Positions 26,764 to 35,855 of a stretch of DNA of 64,000 nt are shown one piece after another; the first letter of the stretch is position 1; each line of letters begins with the position of its first letter. The translations under genes and the position numbers were made by a program. The stretch covers positions 3,735,001-3,799,000 of the forward strand of contig LT907983.1 in the NCBI GenBank assembly GCA_900230115.1. The letters are read 5' to 3'. This DNA comes from Spirosomataceae bacterium TFI 002. Its GTDB lineage: Bacteria; Bacteroidota; Bacteroidia; Cytophagales; Spirosomataceae. Below the pieces are notes generated by a model. That model saw only the letters and a program-made list of their open reading frames with translations, was not told the DNA's origin and did not search any database.

Positions 26764-27723
26764 ATGGCAAAAGTTACAGATCACATCAATAATGCGAATG
26801 GAAAACCAATATTTTCTATTGAGATAATTCCACCAGCTAAGGGTTCAAAAATAGAAGACTTGTTAAGTTCTATAGAGCCAATGATGGAATTAAACCCTCC
26901 ATTTATTGATGTGACGTATCATCGTGAAGAGTATTTTATGCAAAAAATGCCTGATGGCAGCATGAAAGAAATTCGTACCCGCAAAAGACCTGGTACGGTA
27001 GGTATATGCTCAGCTATAATGCACAAGTTTGATGTGGACCCTGTACCCCATATTCTTTGCGGAGGTATGACCAAAAGCGATACCGAAGACTTATTGATCG
27101 ACCTCAATTATTTGGGAGTTCAAAATGTAATGGCACTTCGTGGAGATGTTGCCAAGCCCCACAATACTTTTAAGGCTAAAAAAGATGGTCACTGTTATGC
27201 TTCTGAGCTTGTGGTGCAAATCGCAGACATGAATAAAGGAAAGTACTTGCATGAGGAAGAGCCTTATTTTAATAACTCGGATTTTTGTATCGGTGCGGCT
27301 GGTTATCCTGAGAAGCACTTTGAAGCTGAAAGTTTAGATGCTGACTTAAAGTATGTAAAAGAAAAAGTGGACAATGGAGCAGAATACCTTGTCACTCAAA
27401 TGTTCTTTGATAACCAGAAATATTTTGATTTTGTTAAAAAATGTCGTGCAATCGGTATCAATGTTCCCATTATTCCAGGGTTGAAAGTGTTGGCTACCAA
27501 AAGGCAGCTATCTATTTTACCCGACTTGTTTTTTCTTGATATGCCAGCTGAACTTAGAAAAGAGGTAGAAAAAGCTAAAGATAATGAAGCAGCCAAGCAA
27601 ATAGGAGTGGACTGGTGTATTCAGCAATGTAAAGAATTAGTAGATTTTGGTGTACCAGCACTTCACTTTTATACTATGAGCAAGTCTTCTACGACTATGG
27701 CGGTAGCTAAAGCAATTTTTTAG
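26764..27723 (+). CDS. metF: 5,10-methylenetetrahydrofolate reductase
   Basis: This flavoenzyme reduces methylene-THF to methyl-THF, the methyl donor for methionine. The TIM-barrel protein begins FSIEIIPPAKGSKIEDLL, and has FIDVTYHREEY, LIDLNYLGVQNVMALRGDVA, CIGAAGYPEKHFEA, LVTQMFFDN and IPGLKVL, all family hallmarks. The length of 319 residues is normal. It is monocistronic with its own promoter and lies apart from the metY-metX unit. I see no SAM riboswitch in its 130-base leader. Confidence 0.96.
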   Translation: MAKVTDHINNANGKPIFSIEIIPPAKGSKIEDLLSSIEPMMELNPPFIDVTYHREEYFMQKMPDGSMKEIRTRKRPGTVGICSAIMHKFDVDPVPHILCGGMTKSDTEDLLIDLNYLGVQNVMALRGDVAKPHNTFKAKKDGHCYASELVVQIADMNKGKYLHEEEPYFNNSDFCIGAAGYPEKHFEAESLDADLKYVKEKVDNGAEYLVTQMFFDNQKYFDFVKKCRAIGINVPIIPGLKVLATKRQLSILPDLFFLDMPAELRKEVEKAKDNEAAKQIGVDWCIQQCKELVDFGVPALHFYTMSKSSTTMAVAKAIF

Positions 27724-27754
27724 CCTTAAATTTTACTTTTAGGGCAGTGCAGCG

Positions 27755-27784
27755 TTTGGTTTAAGAAAATCGTCCTTATTTTCG
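27755..27784 (+). promoter_or_regulatory. Probable promoter of the amidohydrolase pair
   Basis: TTTG (27755-27758), an 18-base spacer and TATTTTCG (27777-27784) match TTTG/TAnnTTTG with one mismatch in the -7 element. The ATG follows 30 bases later. Confidence 0.45.
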
Positions 27785-27813
27785 AACGATTAATTCATAA
27801 ACCGACAAACTAT

Positions 27814-30800
27814 ATGAGAAAAAGACTACTGACAGTCCTGTTTTTCGCATGCTCTTTGGCTTATCTAAAAGCTCAAGAAACCTTTCCTCTCAACGGAATA
27901 AGCGACAAAAGACCCAACAAATACCTTCTTATCAATGCCACTGTGCATTCGGAGCCAGGTGTGATTCTGGAGAATACCTCTATTTTAATTGAAAACAAAC
28001 GAATTATTGCTGTAGGTAAGAATTTATCAAACACTAAAGGTGTGGTAAGTATTGACCTTAAAGGCAAGCACGTTTATCCCGGCTTTGTAGATGCCAATAG
28101 CGATTACGGAATGCCTGAGACTAAAAGACCAAGTGGTTTCAATTACTACAGTACGGTTTTTGATTCTGGCAAAAAAGGAGCTTATGCATGGAACGAAGCT
28201 GTAAAAGCTGAAGTAAATGCGGCTGAAATTTATAAAATAAATGAGAAAAAGGCAGAGTCGCTTCGTGAGATGGGGTTCACCGCTGGGCTAGTCAATAGCG
28301 GTGACGGTATCGTTCGTGGTACAGGTGCAGTTGTAAGCTTCTCAAGTACAAATGAGCAAAATACAATTCTTAACACATCTGTTAGCCGCCATTTTTCTTT
28401 TGATAAAGGTTCGTCAGGGCAGTCTTACCCTGTGTCTTTGATGGGGGCAGTTGCATTACTACGTCAAACTTACCTTGATGCTGACTGGTACGAAAAGGGT
28501 GGAAAAACTTTAGAAACCAACATGAGTCTAGCGGCTTTTGGAAAAACAAAAAGCCTCTTTCCAGTTTTTGAGTCAAGAGATATATTGGATATCCTGAGAG
28601 CAGATAAAATAGGGGACGAGTTTGGTGAGCAGTATGTATTTGTAGGAAATGGAGATGAGTATCAAAGAATTGAAGCTCTACGCCAAACAAAAGGTAAAGT
28701 TATCATCCCAATCGATTTTCCTAAACCATTAGATTTGGCAGATCCTTTAGACGCACAAGGTATAGGCCTAGCAAAGTTGAGACATTGGGATTTGGCTCCA
28801 TCAAATCCTGCAATGTTGAAAAAAGCTGGGGTGGAGTTTGCAATTACTCCTAAAAGCTCGGGAAAAGAGTTCTTCAAAAACTTAAATAAAGCCGTAGAAA
28901 ACGGACTTTCGAAAAATGATGCATTGGCTTCAATCACTACCGTTCCAGCTTCAATGCTTGGGATGTCAAGCGAACTAGGAACTGTGAAACCAAAAGCATA
29001 TGCTAACCTTTTCATTACAGATAAGGAGATTTTTGAAGATAATTTTATCGCTTTTGAGACTTGGGTAGATGGTGTGAGATATATTCATAAGGATATTGAT
29101 ATGCCAACTCTTGCACAACAATATTTGCTTGAGGTAGATGGTAAAACTTACAAGCTTAAGCCTACCATGGACAAAGGCAATTATAAGTTTGAATTACTGA
29201 AAGACGATTCGGTAAAAGTTAAGGCCGAAGTTAAATACAGCGATGCTTATTTAGTAATCAATGCTCCTTTGAAAGATTCGGTTTCTATGAGTCAGTTAGC
29301 TGGTTTTTACATGGATGGAGATGTTTTTAAAGGTACAGGAACTCATCCAGGTGGAAGTGATTTTACATGGCTTGCAAAGTCTTCTCCTTTAGAGGGTAAG
29401 TCTGTCGATAAGAAAAAAGACAAAAAGAGTGAAACGAATGCTCCTATTGCCAAGTTAACCCTACCTTTTAATTCTTACGGAAACGAAACGTTACCGAAGC
29501 AAAAGAATTATTTGATCAAGAATACTACGGTATGGACCAATGAAAACGAAGGAATTTTAGAAAATACAGACGTTTTAGTTGAAAACGGAAAAATCAAATC
29601 TGTAGGTAAAAACTTGAATGCTCCTAATAGCTACGAGGTGATCAGTGGTGAAGGAAAACACCTTACTACTGGCATTATTGACGAGCATAGCCATATTGCT
29701 CTTTTGTCTATCAACGAAATTCAGACAGTATCTGCTCATGTGAGACAAACGGATGTAATAAATCCTGACGATGTAAATATTTACAGGCAATTGGCCGGTG
29801 GAGTAACTACTTCACAATTATTACATGGCTCTGCCGACTGTATCGGGGGACAATCTGCAATCATAAAGCTAAAATGGGGAGCAGACGCTAGTGAACTACA
29901 AATCCCTGGAGCAGATCAGTTTATCAAATTTGCTTTGGGAGAAAACGTAAAACGCGGTAATAGCTCGAGTAGTCCAAATAGGTACCCAACAACTAGAATG
30001 GGAGTAGAGCAAGTTTATTTAGATGCATTCAGCCAAGCAAAAGATTATAAAAAAGCATGGGCAGAATATGCAAAAAAGAAGTCTGGTGTTCCTCCAAGAA
30101 AAGATTTGACGCTAGAGACTTTAGGAGGGATTTTGGACAATAAAGTATTCATAACTTGTCACTCTTATGTACAGTCGGAGATCAACATGCTTATGAATGT
30201 TGCTGACTCTATGGGTTTTAATGTCAATACTTTTACCCATATTTTGGAAGGTTATAAATTAGCCGACAAAATGAAGGAAAGGGATATTTATGGTTCTACT
30301 TTTTCCGACTGGTGGGCCTATAAAATGGAAGTAAAAGAAGCTATTCCCTACAATGCTGCACTTATGATTAAGTCTGGTGTAACTACTGCAATCAACTCCG
30401 ATGATGCCGAAATGGCAAGAAGACTAAACCAAGAAGCTGCAAAAACGATGCTCTATGGTGGTTTATCTGCAGAAGATGCCTGGAAAACAGTAACACTAAA
30501 TCCAGCAAAAATGCTTCATTTGGATAAAAAGTTAGGAAGCGTAAAGGCTGGCAAAGATGCAGATTTGGTACTTTGGAATGATAACCCACTTTCGGTTTAT
30601 GCACGTCCTGAGTTTACAATGATAGAAGGTGCAATGTACTTTGAACATGCTGATTATGAGCAAAAAATGAAAGCAGACAAAGCTGAGAAAAATGCTCTTA
30701 TACAGGCAATGATGAAGTCAAAGGAAAAGAAACAGCCAGTTAGTAAATCAATGGAGTCGAGAAATTCGCATATTCATTGTGATACCATGTTGGAATTTGA

Positions 30801-30846
30801 TGGAATTAGTGTGGAAGAGTATGAATCAAAGTATTTGAACAAATAA
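27814..30846 (+). CDS. Two-domain secreted amidohydrolase
   Basis: The 1010-residue exported protein (signal peptide to about residue 20) contains two amidohydrolase-like halves. The second, about residues 560-960, has the metal motif IIDEHSHIALL (His625, His627), FITCHSYVQSEI, FTHILEGYKL and INSDDAEMARR, and should be active. The first (about 25-430) keeps the beta-barrel start ENTSILIENKRIIAVGKNL but has PGFVDANSDYG where the HxH should be, so it has lost its metal site. Imidazolonepropionase-like and dipeptidase-like proteins share this fold; the substrate is unknown. Twelve bases downstream begins a related 429-residue gene. Confidence 0.85.
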   Translation: MRKRLLTVLFFACSLAYLKAQETFPLNGISDKRPNKYLLINATVHSEPGVILENTSILIENKRIIAVGKNLSNTKGVVSIDLKGKHVYPGFVDANSDYGMPETKRPSGFNYYSTVFDSGKKGAYAWNEAVKAEVNAAEIYKINEKKAESLREMGFTAGLVNSGDGIVRGTGAVVSFSSTNEQNTILNTSVSRHFSFDKGSSGQSYPVSLMGAVALLRQTYLDADWYEKGGKTLETNMSLAAFGKTKSLFPVFESRDILDILRADKIGDEFGEQYVFVGNGDEYQRIEALRQTKGKVIIPIDFPKPLDLADPLDAQGIGLAKLRHWDLAPSNPAMLKKAGVEFAITPKSSGKEFFKNLNKAVENGLSKNDALASITTVPASMLGMSSELGTVKPKAYANLFITDKEIFEDNFIAFETWVDGVRYIHKDIDMPTLAQQYLLEVDGKTYKLKPTMDKGNYKFELLKDDSVKVKAEVKYSDAYLVINAPLKDSVSMSQLAGFYMDGDVFKGTGTHPGGSDFTWLAKSSPLEGKSVDKKKDKKSETNAPIAKLTLPFNSYGNETLPKQKNYLIKNTTVWTNENEGILENTDVLVENGKIKSVGKNLNAPNSYEVISGEGKHLTTGIIDEHSHIALLSINEIQTVSAHVRQTDVINPDDVNIYRQLAGGVTTSQLLHGSADCIGGQSAIIKLKWGADASELQIPGADQFIKFALGENVKRGNSSSSPNRYPTTRMGVEQVYLDAFSQAKDYKKAWAEYAKKKSGVPPRKDLTLETLGGILDNKVFITCHSYVQSEINMLMNVADSMGFNVNTFTHILEGYKLADKMKERDIYGSTFSDWWAYKMEVKEAIPYNAALMIKSGVTTAINSDDAEMARRLNQEAAKTMLYGGLSAEDAWKTVTLNPAKMLHLDKKLGSVKAGKDADLVLWNDNPLSVYARPEFTMIEGAMYFEHADYEQKMKADKAEKNALIQAMMKSKEKKQPVSKSMESRNSHIHCDTMLEFDGISVEEYESKYLNK

Positions 30847-30857
30847 AATTGACTAAC

Positions 30858-32147
30858 ATGAAATTGAAATATATAAGTTTTTTAATGTTTTTTGCCCTCA
30901 CCGCTTTGGGCCAAAACCCAGCACCAGGTAGCAAACAAACTGAGCCGATAATTATCGAAAATGCTGAAATACATGTTGGCAACGGGACGGTTATAAATGG
31001 TAGCATTTTAATTCAGAATGGACTGATTACGCAAGTAGGAAACATCCCCGCCGAACCAATCGGAACATTGCACATTGACGCCAGAGGGAAGAAAGTTTAT
31101 CCTGGCTTTATATCGCCAAACTCACAACTCGGACTCATAGAAGTGGAAGCAGTGCGAACAACAATTGATGCAAACGAATTAGGGAACATGAATCCTTCTG
31201 TTCGAGCTCAAATCGCCCATAATACGGACTCTGAAGTAATCCCAACTGTAAGAGGAAATGGGGTTTTGATAGGGCAAACAACTCCAGTAGGAGGTATGGT
31301 AAGTGGACGCTCAGGAGTGATGAACTATGATGGTTGGAACTGGGAAGATGCCTTGCTCAAAAGTGAAGATGGATTATGGATCAATTGGCCAGCTATGAGA
31401 AGAAGTTCTTATGACAGAGCAACTAGTACAAGGACACTTAGGGATAATGAAAATTACTTTTCTGATGTGAATAATCTTAAAAAGTTGTTTACGGATTCAA
31501 AAGCGTATTCAGCATTAACAAACCCAACGAATGTAAATCAGAATCTAGGAGCTGTGGAAGCATTGTGGTCGGGTGATATGCGGCTTTATATCAATGTAAA
31601 TAATGCGAAGGAAATAATTGCGGCCATCAATTTCGTGAAAGAAATGGAAGTAAAGTATCCTGTACTTGTAGGTGTGGAAGAATGCCTAGCTGTGTTAGAC
31701 TTAATTAAAGAAAGTAAAATTCCAGTGCTGCTTCCTACAACTCACCGCTTACCAAATACAGCTGATGAAGATATTTGGGAGCCGTACAAAATGCCAGGAA
31801 TCTTAATGAAAGAAGGAATTATGATAGGATTGTACTATAACGAGTCTTTTTGGAGAACAAGAAACTTGCCTTTTGTAGCTGGTACGGCTGCTGCTCATGG
31901 TTTGGGCAAAGAAGAAGCAGTACAACTTATTACCCTCAACAATGCTAAAATATTGGGAATAGACAAAATGGTAGGTTCCATAGAAGTTGGTAAACAAGCC
32001 ACCTTGTTTATAAGTGAAGGAGATGCTTTAGACATGAGTACTTCCAAAGTGACTCAAGCGTGGATTCAAGGGAGAACAATTGACTTGGATGACAAGCAAA
32101 AGCGACTTTATAATAAGTACTTGGAGAAGTATGAGTTGAAGAAGTAG
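30858..32147 (+). CDS. Amidohydrolase-like secreted protein without metal motif
   Basis: A signal peptide (about residues 1-20, MKLKYISFLMFFALTALGQN) fixes the start at 30858 over an upstream ATG at 30849. The fold is again amidohydrolase: IIENAEIHVGNGTVINGSIL, KVYPGFISPNSQLGLIE, and a C-terminal LNNAKILGIDKMVGSIEVGK. The HxH position reads SPNSQ and the later His/Asp ligands are not seen, so it is unlikely to be a metal hydrolase. It follows the two-domain enzyme by 12 bases, so the two are co-expressed. A role as partner or regulatory subunit is inferred. Confidence 0.82.
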   Translation: MKLKYISFLMFFALTALGQNPAPGSKQTEPIIIENAEIHVGNGTVINGSILIQNGLITQVGNIPAEPIGTLHIDARGKKVYPGFISPNSQLGLIEVEAVRTTIDANELGNMNPSVRAQIAHNTDSEVIPTVRGNGVLIGQTTPVGGMVSGRSGVMNYDGWNWEDALLKSEDGLWINWPAMRRSSYDRATSTRTLRDNENYFSDVNNLKKLFTDSKAYSALTNPTNVNQNLGAVEALWSGDMRLYINVNNAKEIIAAINFVKEMEVKYPVLVGVEECLAVLDLIKESKIPVLLPTTHRLPNTADEDIWEPYKMPGILMKEGIMIGLYYNESFWRTRNLPFVAGTAAAHGLGKEEAVQLITLNNAKILGIDKMVGSIEVGKQATLFISEGDALDMSTSKVTQAWIQGRTIDLDDKQKRLYNKYLEKYELKK

Positions 32148-32194
32148 TTTCTCCTGCTGGACTGAAGTCCTTGAAATAGAAGAAATGTAAATTA

Positions 32195-32229
32195 AAAAGC
32201 CCGCTCTCGAATTTCGAAAGCGGGCTTTT
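32195..32229. terminator. Bidirectional terminator
   Basis: AAAAGCCCGCT (32195-32205) and AGCGGGCTTTT (32219-32229) pair over 11 bases, with an inner TCGAA/TTCGA helix. It has T runs on both strands and sits between the convergent amidohydrolase and FKBP genes. Confidence 0.92.
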
Positions 32230-32248
32230 CAGTATTTGAGGTTGGGTA

Positions 32249-32707
32249 TTACTTTACCTCTTCAAAATCCACAGCGGTGCTTCCACCAGCTTGGATATCT
32301 ACTAATTCTAAGTCAAAATTAAGGTCTTTCCCAGCCAATGGGTGGTTAGCGTCCATTTTGATATTTGTATCTGTAATTTCAAGAATCTTAACAGGAACTT
32401 CTTGTTGTCCATTATGCATATTTAGCATTCCACCTACTTCAATAGGCACATCTGCAGGAATTTGTTTTCTGTCAAAATCAAAAATCATGTCAGGGTTACT
32501 TTCACCATAAGCATCTTTTGCAAGAATGTTTATAGATTTTTTGTCACCAACTTTCATTCCTACTACGCCTTCGTCAAACCCTTTTATTACCATTCCACCA
32601 CCTGCTTCGAACTGAAGCGGATCGCGTCCTTCTGAGCTATCAAAGACAGAACCATCATTAAAAGTACCTTTATAGTGAATTTTGATAGTGTCTCCGTTTT
32701 TTACCAT
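32249..32707 (-). CDS. FKBP-type peptidyl-prolyl isomerase (SlyD-like)
   Basis: This 152-residue cytoplasmic PPIase and chaperone begins KNGDTIKIHYKGTFNDGSVF and continues FEAGGGMVIKGFDEGVVGMK, the FKBP catalytic strands. An insert-in-flap segment (about residues 70-120) is present, as in SlyD, with GGMLNMHNGQQEVPVKILEI. The metal-binding His-rich tail of E. coli SlyD is absent. It lies 40 bases downstream of proS on the same strand and may be read from the proS promoter. Confidence 0.92.
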   Translation of the reverse strand: MVKNGDTIKIHYKGTFNDGSVFDSSEGRDPLQFEAGGGMVIKGFDEGVVGMKVGDKKSINILAKDAYGESNPDMIFDFDRKQIPADVPIEVGGMLNMHNGQQEVPVKILEITDTNIKMDANHPLAGKDLNFDLELVDIQAGGSTAVDFEEVK

Positions 32708-32747
32708 TTTTTACTCCTCTTTTTATTATAAAAATTATTTGAATTTA

Positions 32748-34220
32748 TTAGTATGCTTTTGCAAAAAGTACTCGCTGAGTAGAAGGCTTACCTGTCAATA
32801 TACACGTTCCAGCCTCTTGCTTGGCATTTAAAGGAATACAACGGATCGTAGCTTTAGTTAGTTCTTTTATTTTGTCTTCTGTTTCATTCGTGCCATCCCA
32901 ATGAGCAGAAATAAAGCCTCCTTTTTCTATCTGAGCGGTAAACTCATCCCAAGTGTTAACTTCGTTTGTTGATTCGTCTCTAAACTTCAGTGCTTTGGTA
33001 TAAATGTTCTCTTGAATTTCTTCCAAAAGCGAAGTGATATGTTGCTCAGCATCTGAGAGGTTGATGTTGGCTTTTTCGAGCGTATCTCTTCTCGCTATCT
33101 CTATCAAGCCTTGCTCTAAGTCTCTCATCCCAACGGCTACTCGTACTGGAACGCCTTTCATTTCGTACTCGGCAAATTTCCAACCTGGTCTGTTGTTATC
33201 GTTGTCGTCAAACTTCACACTTACACCTTTAGACTTTAGGCCTTTGATCAACGGAGTAATTTTCTCTCTTATTTCTTCTAATTGTTCTTCTCCCTTATAT
33301 ATAGGAACAATAACCACTTGAATTGGTGCGAGTTTTGGAGGTAATACTAAACCTAAATCATCTGAATGTGCCATTACAAGGGCACCCATTAATCTTGTGC
33401 TCACACCCCAAGAAGTTCCCCAAACATATTCTAAATTACCTTCTTTGCTTTGGAATTTTACATCAAAAGCTTTGGCAAAATTTTGACCTAAGAAATGACT
33501 TGTTCCAGCTTGTAATGCTTTTCCATCTTGCATGAGAGCCTCTATGCAAAGTGTATCATCTGCTCCAGCAAAACGCTCTTTTTCTGTTTTTCTACCTTTA
33601 ACTACTGGCATTGCCATCCATTCTTCTGCAAAAGTGGCGTACACATCAAGCATTTGGGCTGTTTCGTCCAAAGCTTCTTTTTTAGTTGCATGAGCTGTAT
33701 GTCCTTCTTGCCAAAGAAACTCAGAAGTACGCAAGAAGATTCTCGTTCTCATTTCCCAACGAACCACATTTGCCCATTGATTGAGTAAAATAGGTAAGTC
33801 ACGGTAAGACTGAATCCAGTTTTTGTAGGAAGACCATATTGCCGTTTCAGAAGTTGGTCTCACGATCAATTCTTCTTCCAATTTTGCTTCTGGATCTACT
33901 ATTACACCTTCGCCATTAGGGTCATTTTTTAGTCTATAATGTGTGATAACTGCACACTCTTTAGCAAAGCCATCTACGTGACTTGCTTCTTTTGATAAAA
34001 AAGATTTTGGTATAAAAAGTGGAAAATAGGCATTTGAATGACCGGTTTCTTTGAACATATCATCCAAAGCACGTTGCATTTTTTCCCAAATCGAGAAACC
34101 GTATGGTTTAATGATCATACACCCTCTTACTACTGAATTTTCCGCCAAGTCGGCCTTTTTAACTATTTCATTGTACCATTCAGAGTAATTTTCACTTCTC
34201 TTTGGAAGTCCCTTTGCCAT
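32748..34220 (-). CDS. proS: Prolyl-tRNA synthetase
   Basis: This class II synthetase charges tRNA-Pro. The length of 490 residues, without the inserted editing domain of the E. coli type, marks the shorter archaeal/eukaryal-like form common in Bacteroidota. Motifs are [35 protein letters not shown], the motif 2 loop [20 protein letters not shown] with EGHTAH, and the motif 3 region [20 protein letters not shown], followed by an anticodon-binding domain. A Cys-containing end ([18 protein letters not shown]) is also typical. Confidence 0.96.
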   Translation of the reverse strand: MAKGLPKRSENYSEWYNEIVKKADLAENSVVRGCMIIKPYGFSIWEKMQRALDDMFKETGHSNAYFPLFIPKSFLSKEASHVDGFAKECAVITHYRLKNDPNGEGVIVDPEAKLEEELIVRPTSETAIWSSYKNWIQSYRDLPILLNQWANVVRWEMRTRIFLRTSEFLWQEGHTAHATKKEALDETAQMLDVYATFAEEWMAMPVVKGRKTEKERFAGADDTLCIEALMQDGKALQAGTSHFLGQNFAKAFDVKFQSKEGNLEYVWGTSWGVSTRLMGALVMAHSDDLGLVLPPKLAPIQVVIVPIYKGEEQLEEIREKITPLIKGLKSKGVSVKFDDNDNNRPGWKFAEYEMKGVPVRVAVGMRDLEQGLIEIARRDTLEKANINLSDAEQHITSLLEEIQENIYTKALKFRDESTNEVNTWDEFTAQIEKGGFISAHWDGTNETEDKIKELTKATIRCIPLNAKQEAGTCILTGKPSTQRVLFAKAY

Positions 34221-34271
34221 ATACTATTCTACTTTATTATGATTAATGTTGCTCTATCTAAAACTAGCTTG

Positions 34272-34279
34272 CAAAGATA
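34272..34279 (-). promoter_or_regulatory. -7 promoter element of proS
   Basis: TATCTTTG on the minus strand is a full match to TAnnTTTG and lies 51 bases ahead of the proS ATG. A -33 match at normal spacing is weak. Confidence 0.5.
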
Positions 34280-34414
34280 AGTTTTTATGTTAGTTTTGTA
34301 ACTAAAGCGTATCATTCTACGTTTTATTAAAAAGTTTGTAAAATGGATGCAACCATTATGGTATTAAATGCATCTAAGTTATGAAGGGAAAAGAACCGAC
34401 TAAATTAAATTGAT

Positions 34415-35767
34415 ATGAAAAAGATAAATAAAATTGGTCTATCGTTGGTTGCAAGTGTGTTTGTGCTTGCAAGTTGCAGCAAAACCACTATTGTAAACAC
34501 TGGTGCATACGATGATATGTATGCTACGAGTTCTGAAGTTGCCGCTTTGGGGCCAAAAGTTGCCACTACTGGCGATTATTCACCAGAGTACTTGCAAGAA
34601 TATAATGATGATTATGATCGTGCACCTGAAGCATTGGGAGAGAGCACTGATGAGTATTATGATGAGAACTATTTGAGTTCTCGTAACCTAGATAGAAATA
34701 GAGTTGATGGAGCTGGTTATAGCTCTGGATACGGAGAAGGATACGCTGATGGATGGAATGACAGAGTTTGGAGCAGTCCAATGGTTTACAACTCTTGGAG
34801 AAACAATTCGTTCAGAAACTTTGGCTACAATAGCTGGGGCATGAATAGTTTCGGTTTCTCTCCATTTGGCATGAATAGCTTTGGTTATTCTCCATTCGGT
34901 ATGAGTAGTTTTGGATTTTCTCCTTTTGGATGGAATTCTGGATTTGGAAGTTCATTTGCAATGTTAAGTTTCGGTTATGGTGGATTTAATAATTTCGGTT
35001 ATTCTCCATTTGGCTACAATAGTTTTGGTTATTCACCATTTGGTTATAACTCATTTGGGTATGGTGGTTTTGGTGGAGGGATGTATTCTCCATATTACGG
35101 AGCTCAGCCAGTTTTCGCTTCTACATCATTAGAGAATGGGGTTGGAGTTAGAAGTTACGGTCCAAGAGCTAGTGGAAGATCAAACTCGACAGCTTATAAT
35201 GGAAACTTCGTAAATACTAGACGTGCTAATGGTAACACAAGTGCAGGTAGAGTAAGTACAAGAAGTGCTTCTACAGATAGTAGAGGAGTTACAAGTAGAG
35301 CAAATGGAGCAGTTGCAAGAACAGGGTCTTATACAAGGCCAAGTGCTGCAGGAGCTAGTAGCCGTACAAATGTTGCGAGTACTGGTAGAAGACCTGCTAG
35401 TTATGATTCTTATGCAAGAAGCAATAGTTCTTATGGAAGGTCAAGTTCAAATGGAGGTAGCAGCTTAGGTACTTCATCTAGAACAAGTTCATCTTCTTAC
35501 CAAAGACCAAACTCAACTGGATACTCTAGAAGTACGGGCGGATCTACTTATAGTAGACCAGCTACTTCTTCAAGAGCGAGCTCAGGATCAAATAGTTCTT
35601 ATGGAACTTCAACAAGAAGCTCAAGTGGATCTTCTACTTACAGTTCACCAGCAAGAACTTCTACTCAAAGTAGTGGAAGCTATAGCAGTGGATCAAGAGC
35701 AAGTAGCTCAGGGTCAAGTAGCGGAAGTTCAAGAAGCAGCGGAAGTTCTTCAAGAAGCCCTAGGTAA
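34415..35767 (+). CDS. Low-complexity lipoprotein with NSFGYSPFG repeats
   Basis: A lipoprotein signal ends at Cys21 (VFVLASCSKTT). An acidic, Tyr-rich stretch (about 30-110) contains YSSGYGEGYADGWNDRVW. Residues about 128-225 are degenerate nonapeptide repeats, NSFGYSPFG, SSFGFSPFG and so on, rich in Phe, Tyr and Gly. The remaining 180 residues are Ser/Arg/Gly/Thr-rich and basic, presumably disordered. No known domain is recognised. Such proteins in Bacteroidota are often called serine-rich or prolyl-rich hypotheticals. It is probably exposed on the outer membrane. It ends in a clean terminator. Confidence 0.8.
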   Translation: MKKINKIGLSLVASVFVLASCSKTTIVNTGAYDDMYATSSEVAALGPKVATTGDYSPEYLQEYNDDYDRAPEALGESTDEYYDENYLSSRNLDRNRVDGAGYSSGYGEGYADGWNDRVWSSPMVYNSWRNNSFRNFGYNSWGMNSFGFSPFGMNSFGYSPFGMSSFGFSPFGWNSGFGSSFAMLSFGYGGFNNFGYSPFGYNSFGYSPFGYNSFGYGGFGGGMYSPYYGAQPVFASTSLENGVGVRSYGPRASGRSNSTAYNGNFVNTRRANGNTSAGRVSTRSASTDSRGVTSRANGAVARTGSYTRPSAAGASSRTNVASTGRRPASYDSYARSNSSYGRSSSNGGSSLGTSSRTSSSSYQRPNSTGYSRSTGGSTYSRPATSSRASSGSNSSYGTSTRSSSGSSTYSSPARTSTQSSGSYSSGSRASSSGSSSGSSRSSGSSSRSPR

Positions 35768-35784
35768 TATTTAAAACCATACTG

Positions 35785-35825
35785 ACCCCGTTTTTACGTA
35801 TTTTCTACGCAAAACGGGGTTTTTT
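35785..35825 (+). terminator. Rho-independent terminator
   Basis: ACCCCGTTTT (35785-35794) and AAAACGGGGT (35811-35820) pair perfectly over ten bases and are followed by TTTTT. It separates the repeat lipoprotein gene from the outer-membrane protein gene. Confidence 0.9.
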
Positions 35826-35855
35826 ATGAGCATTTAGTACATTAAAATCCAAGCA

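Noticed and set aside
28662-29015. 117-codon minus-strand frame inside the large amidohydrolase gene
   Set aside because: It is a shadow of the conserved plus-strand frame with no start context or recognisable motif.
34840-35070. Repeats in the NSFGYSPFG region considered as a CRISPR or tandem DNA repeat
   Set aside because: The units are coding, about 27 bases long and degenerate in DNA, with no unique spacers and an open frame throughout.
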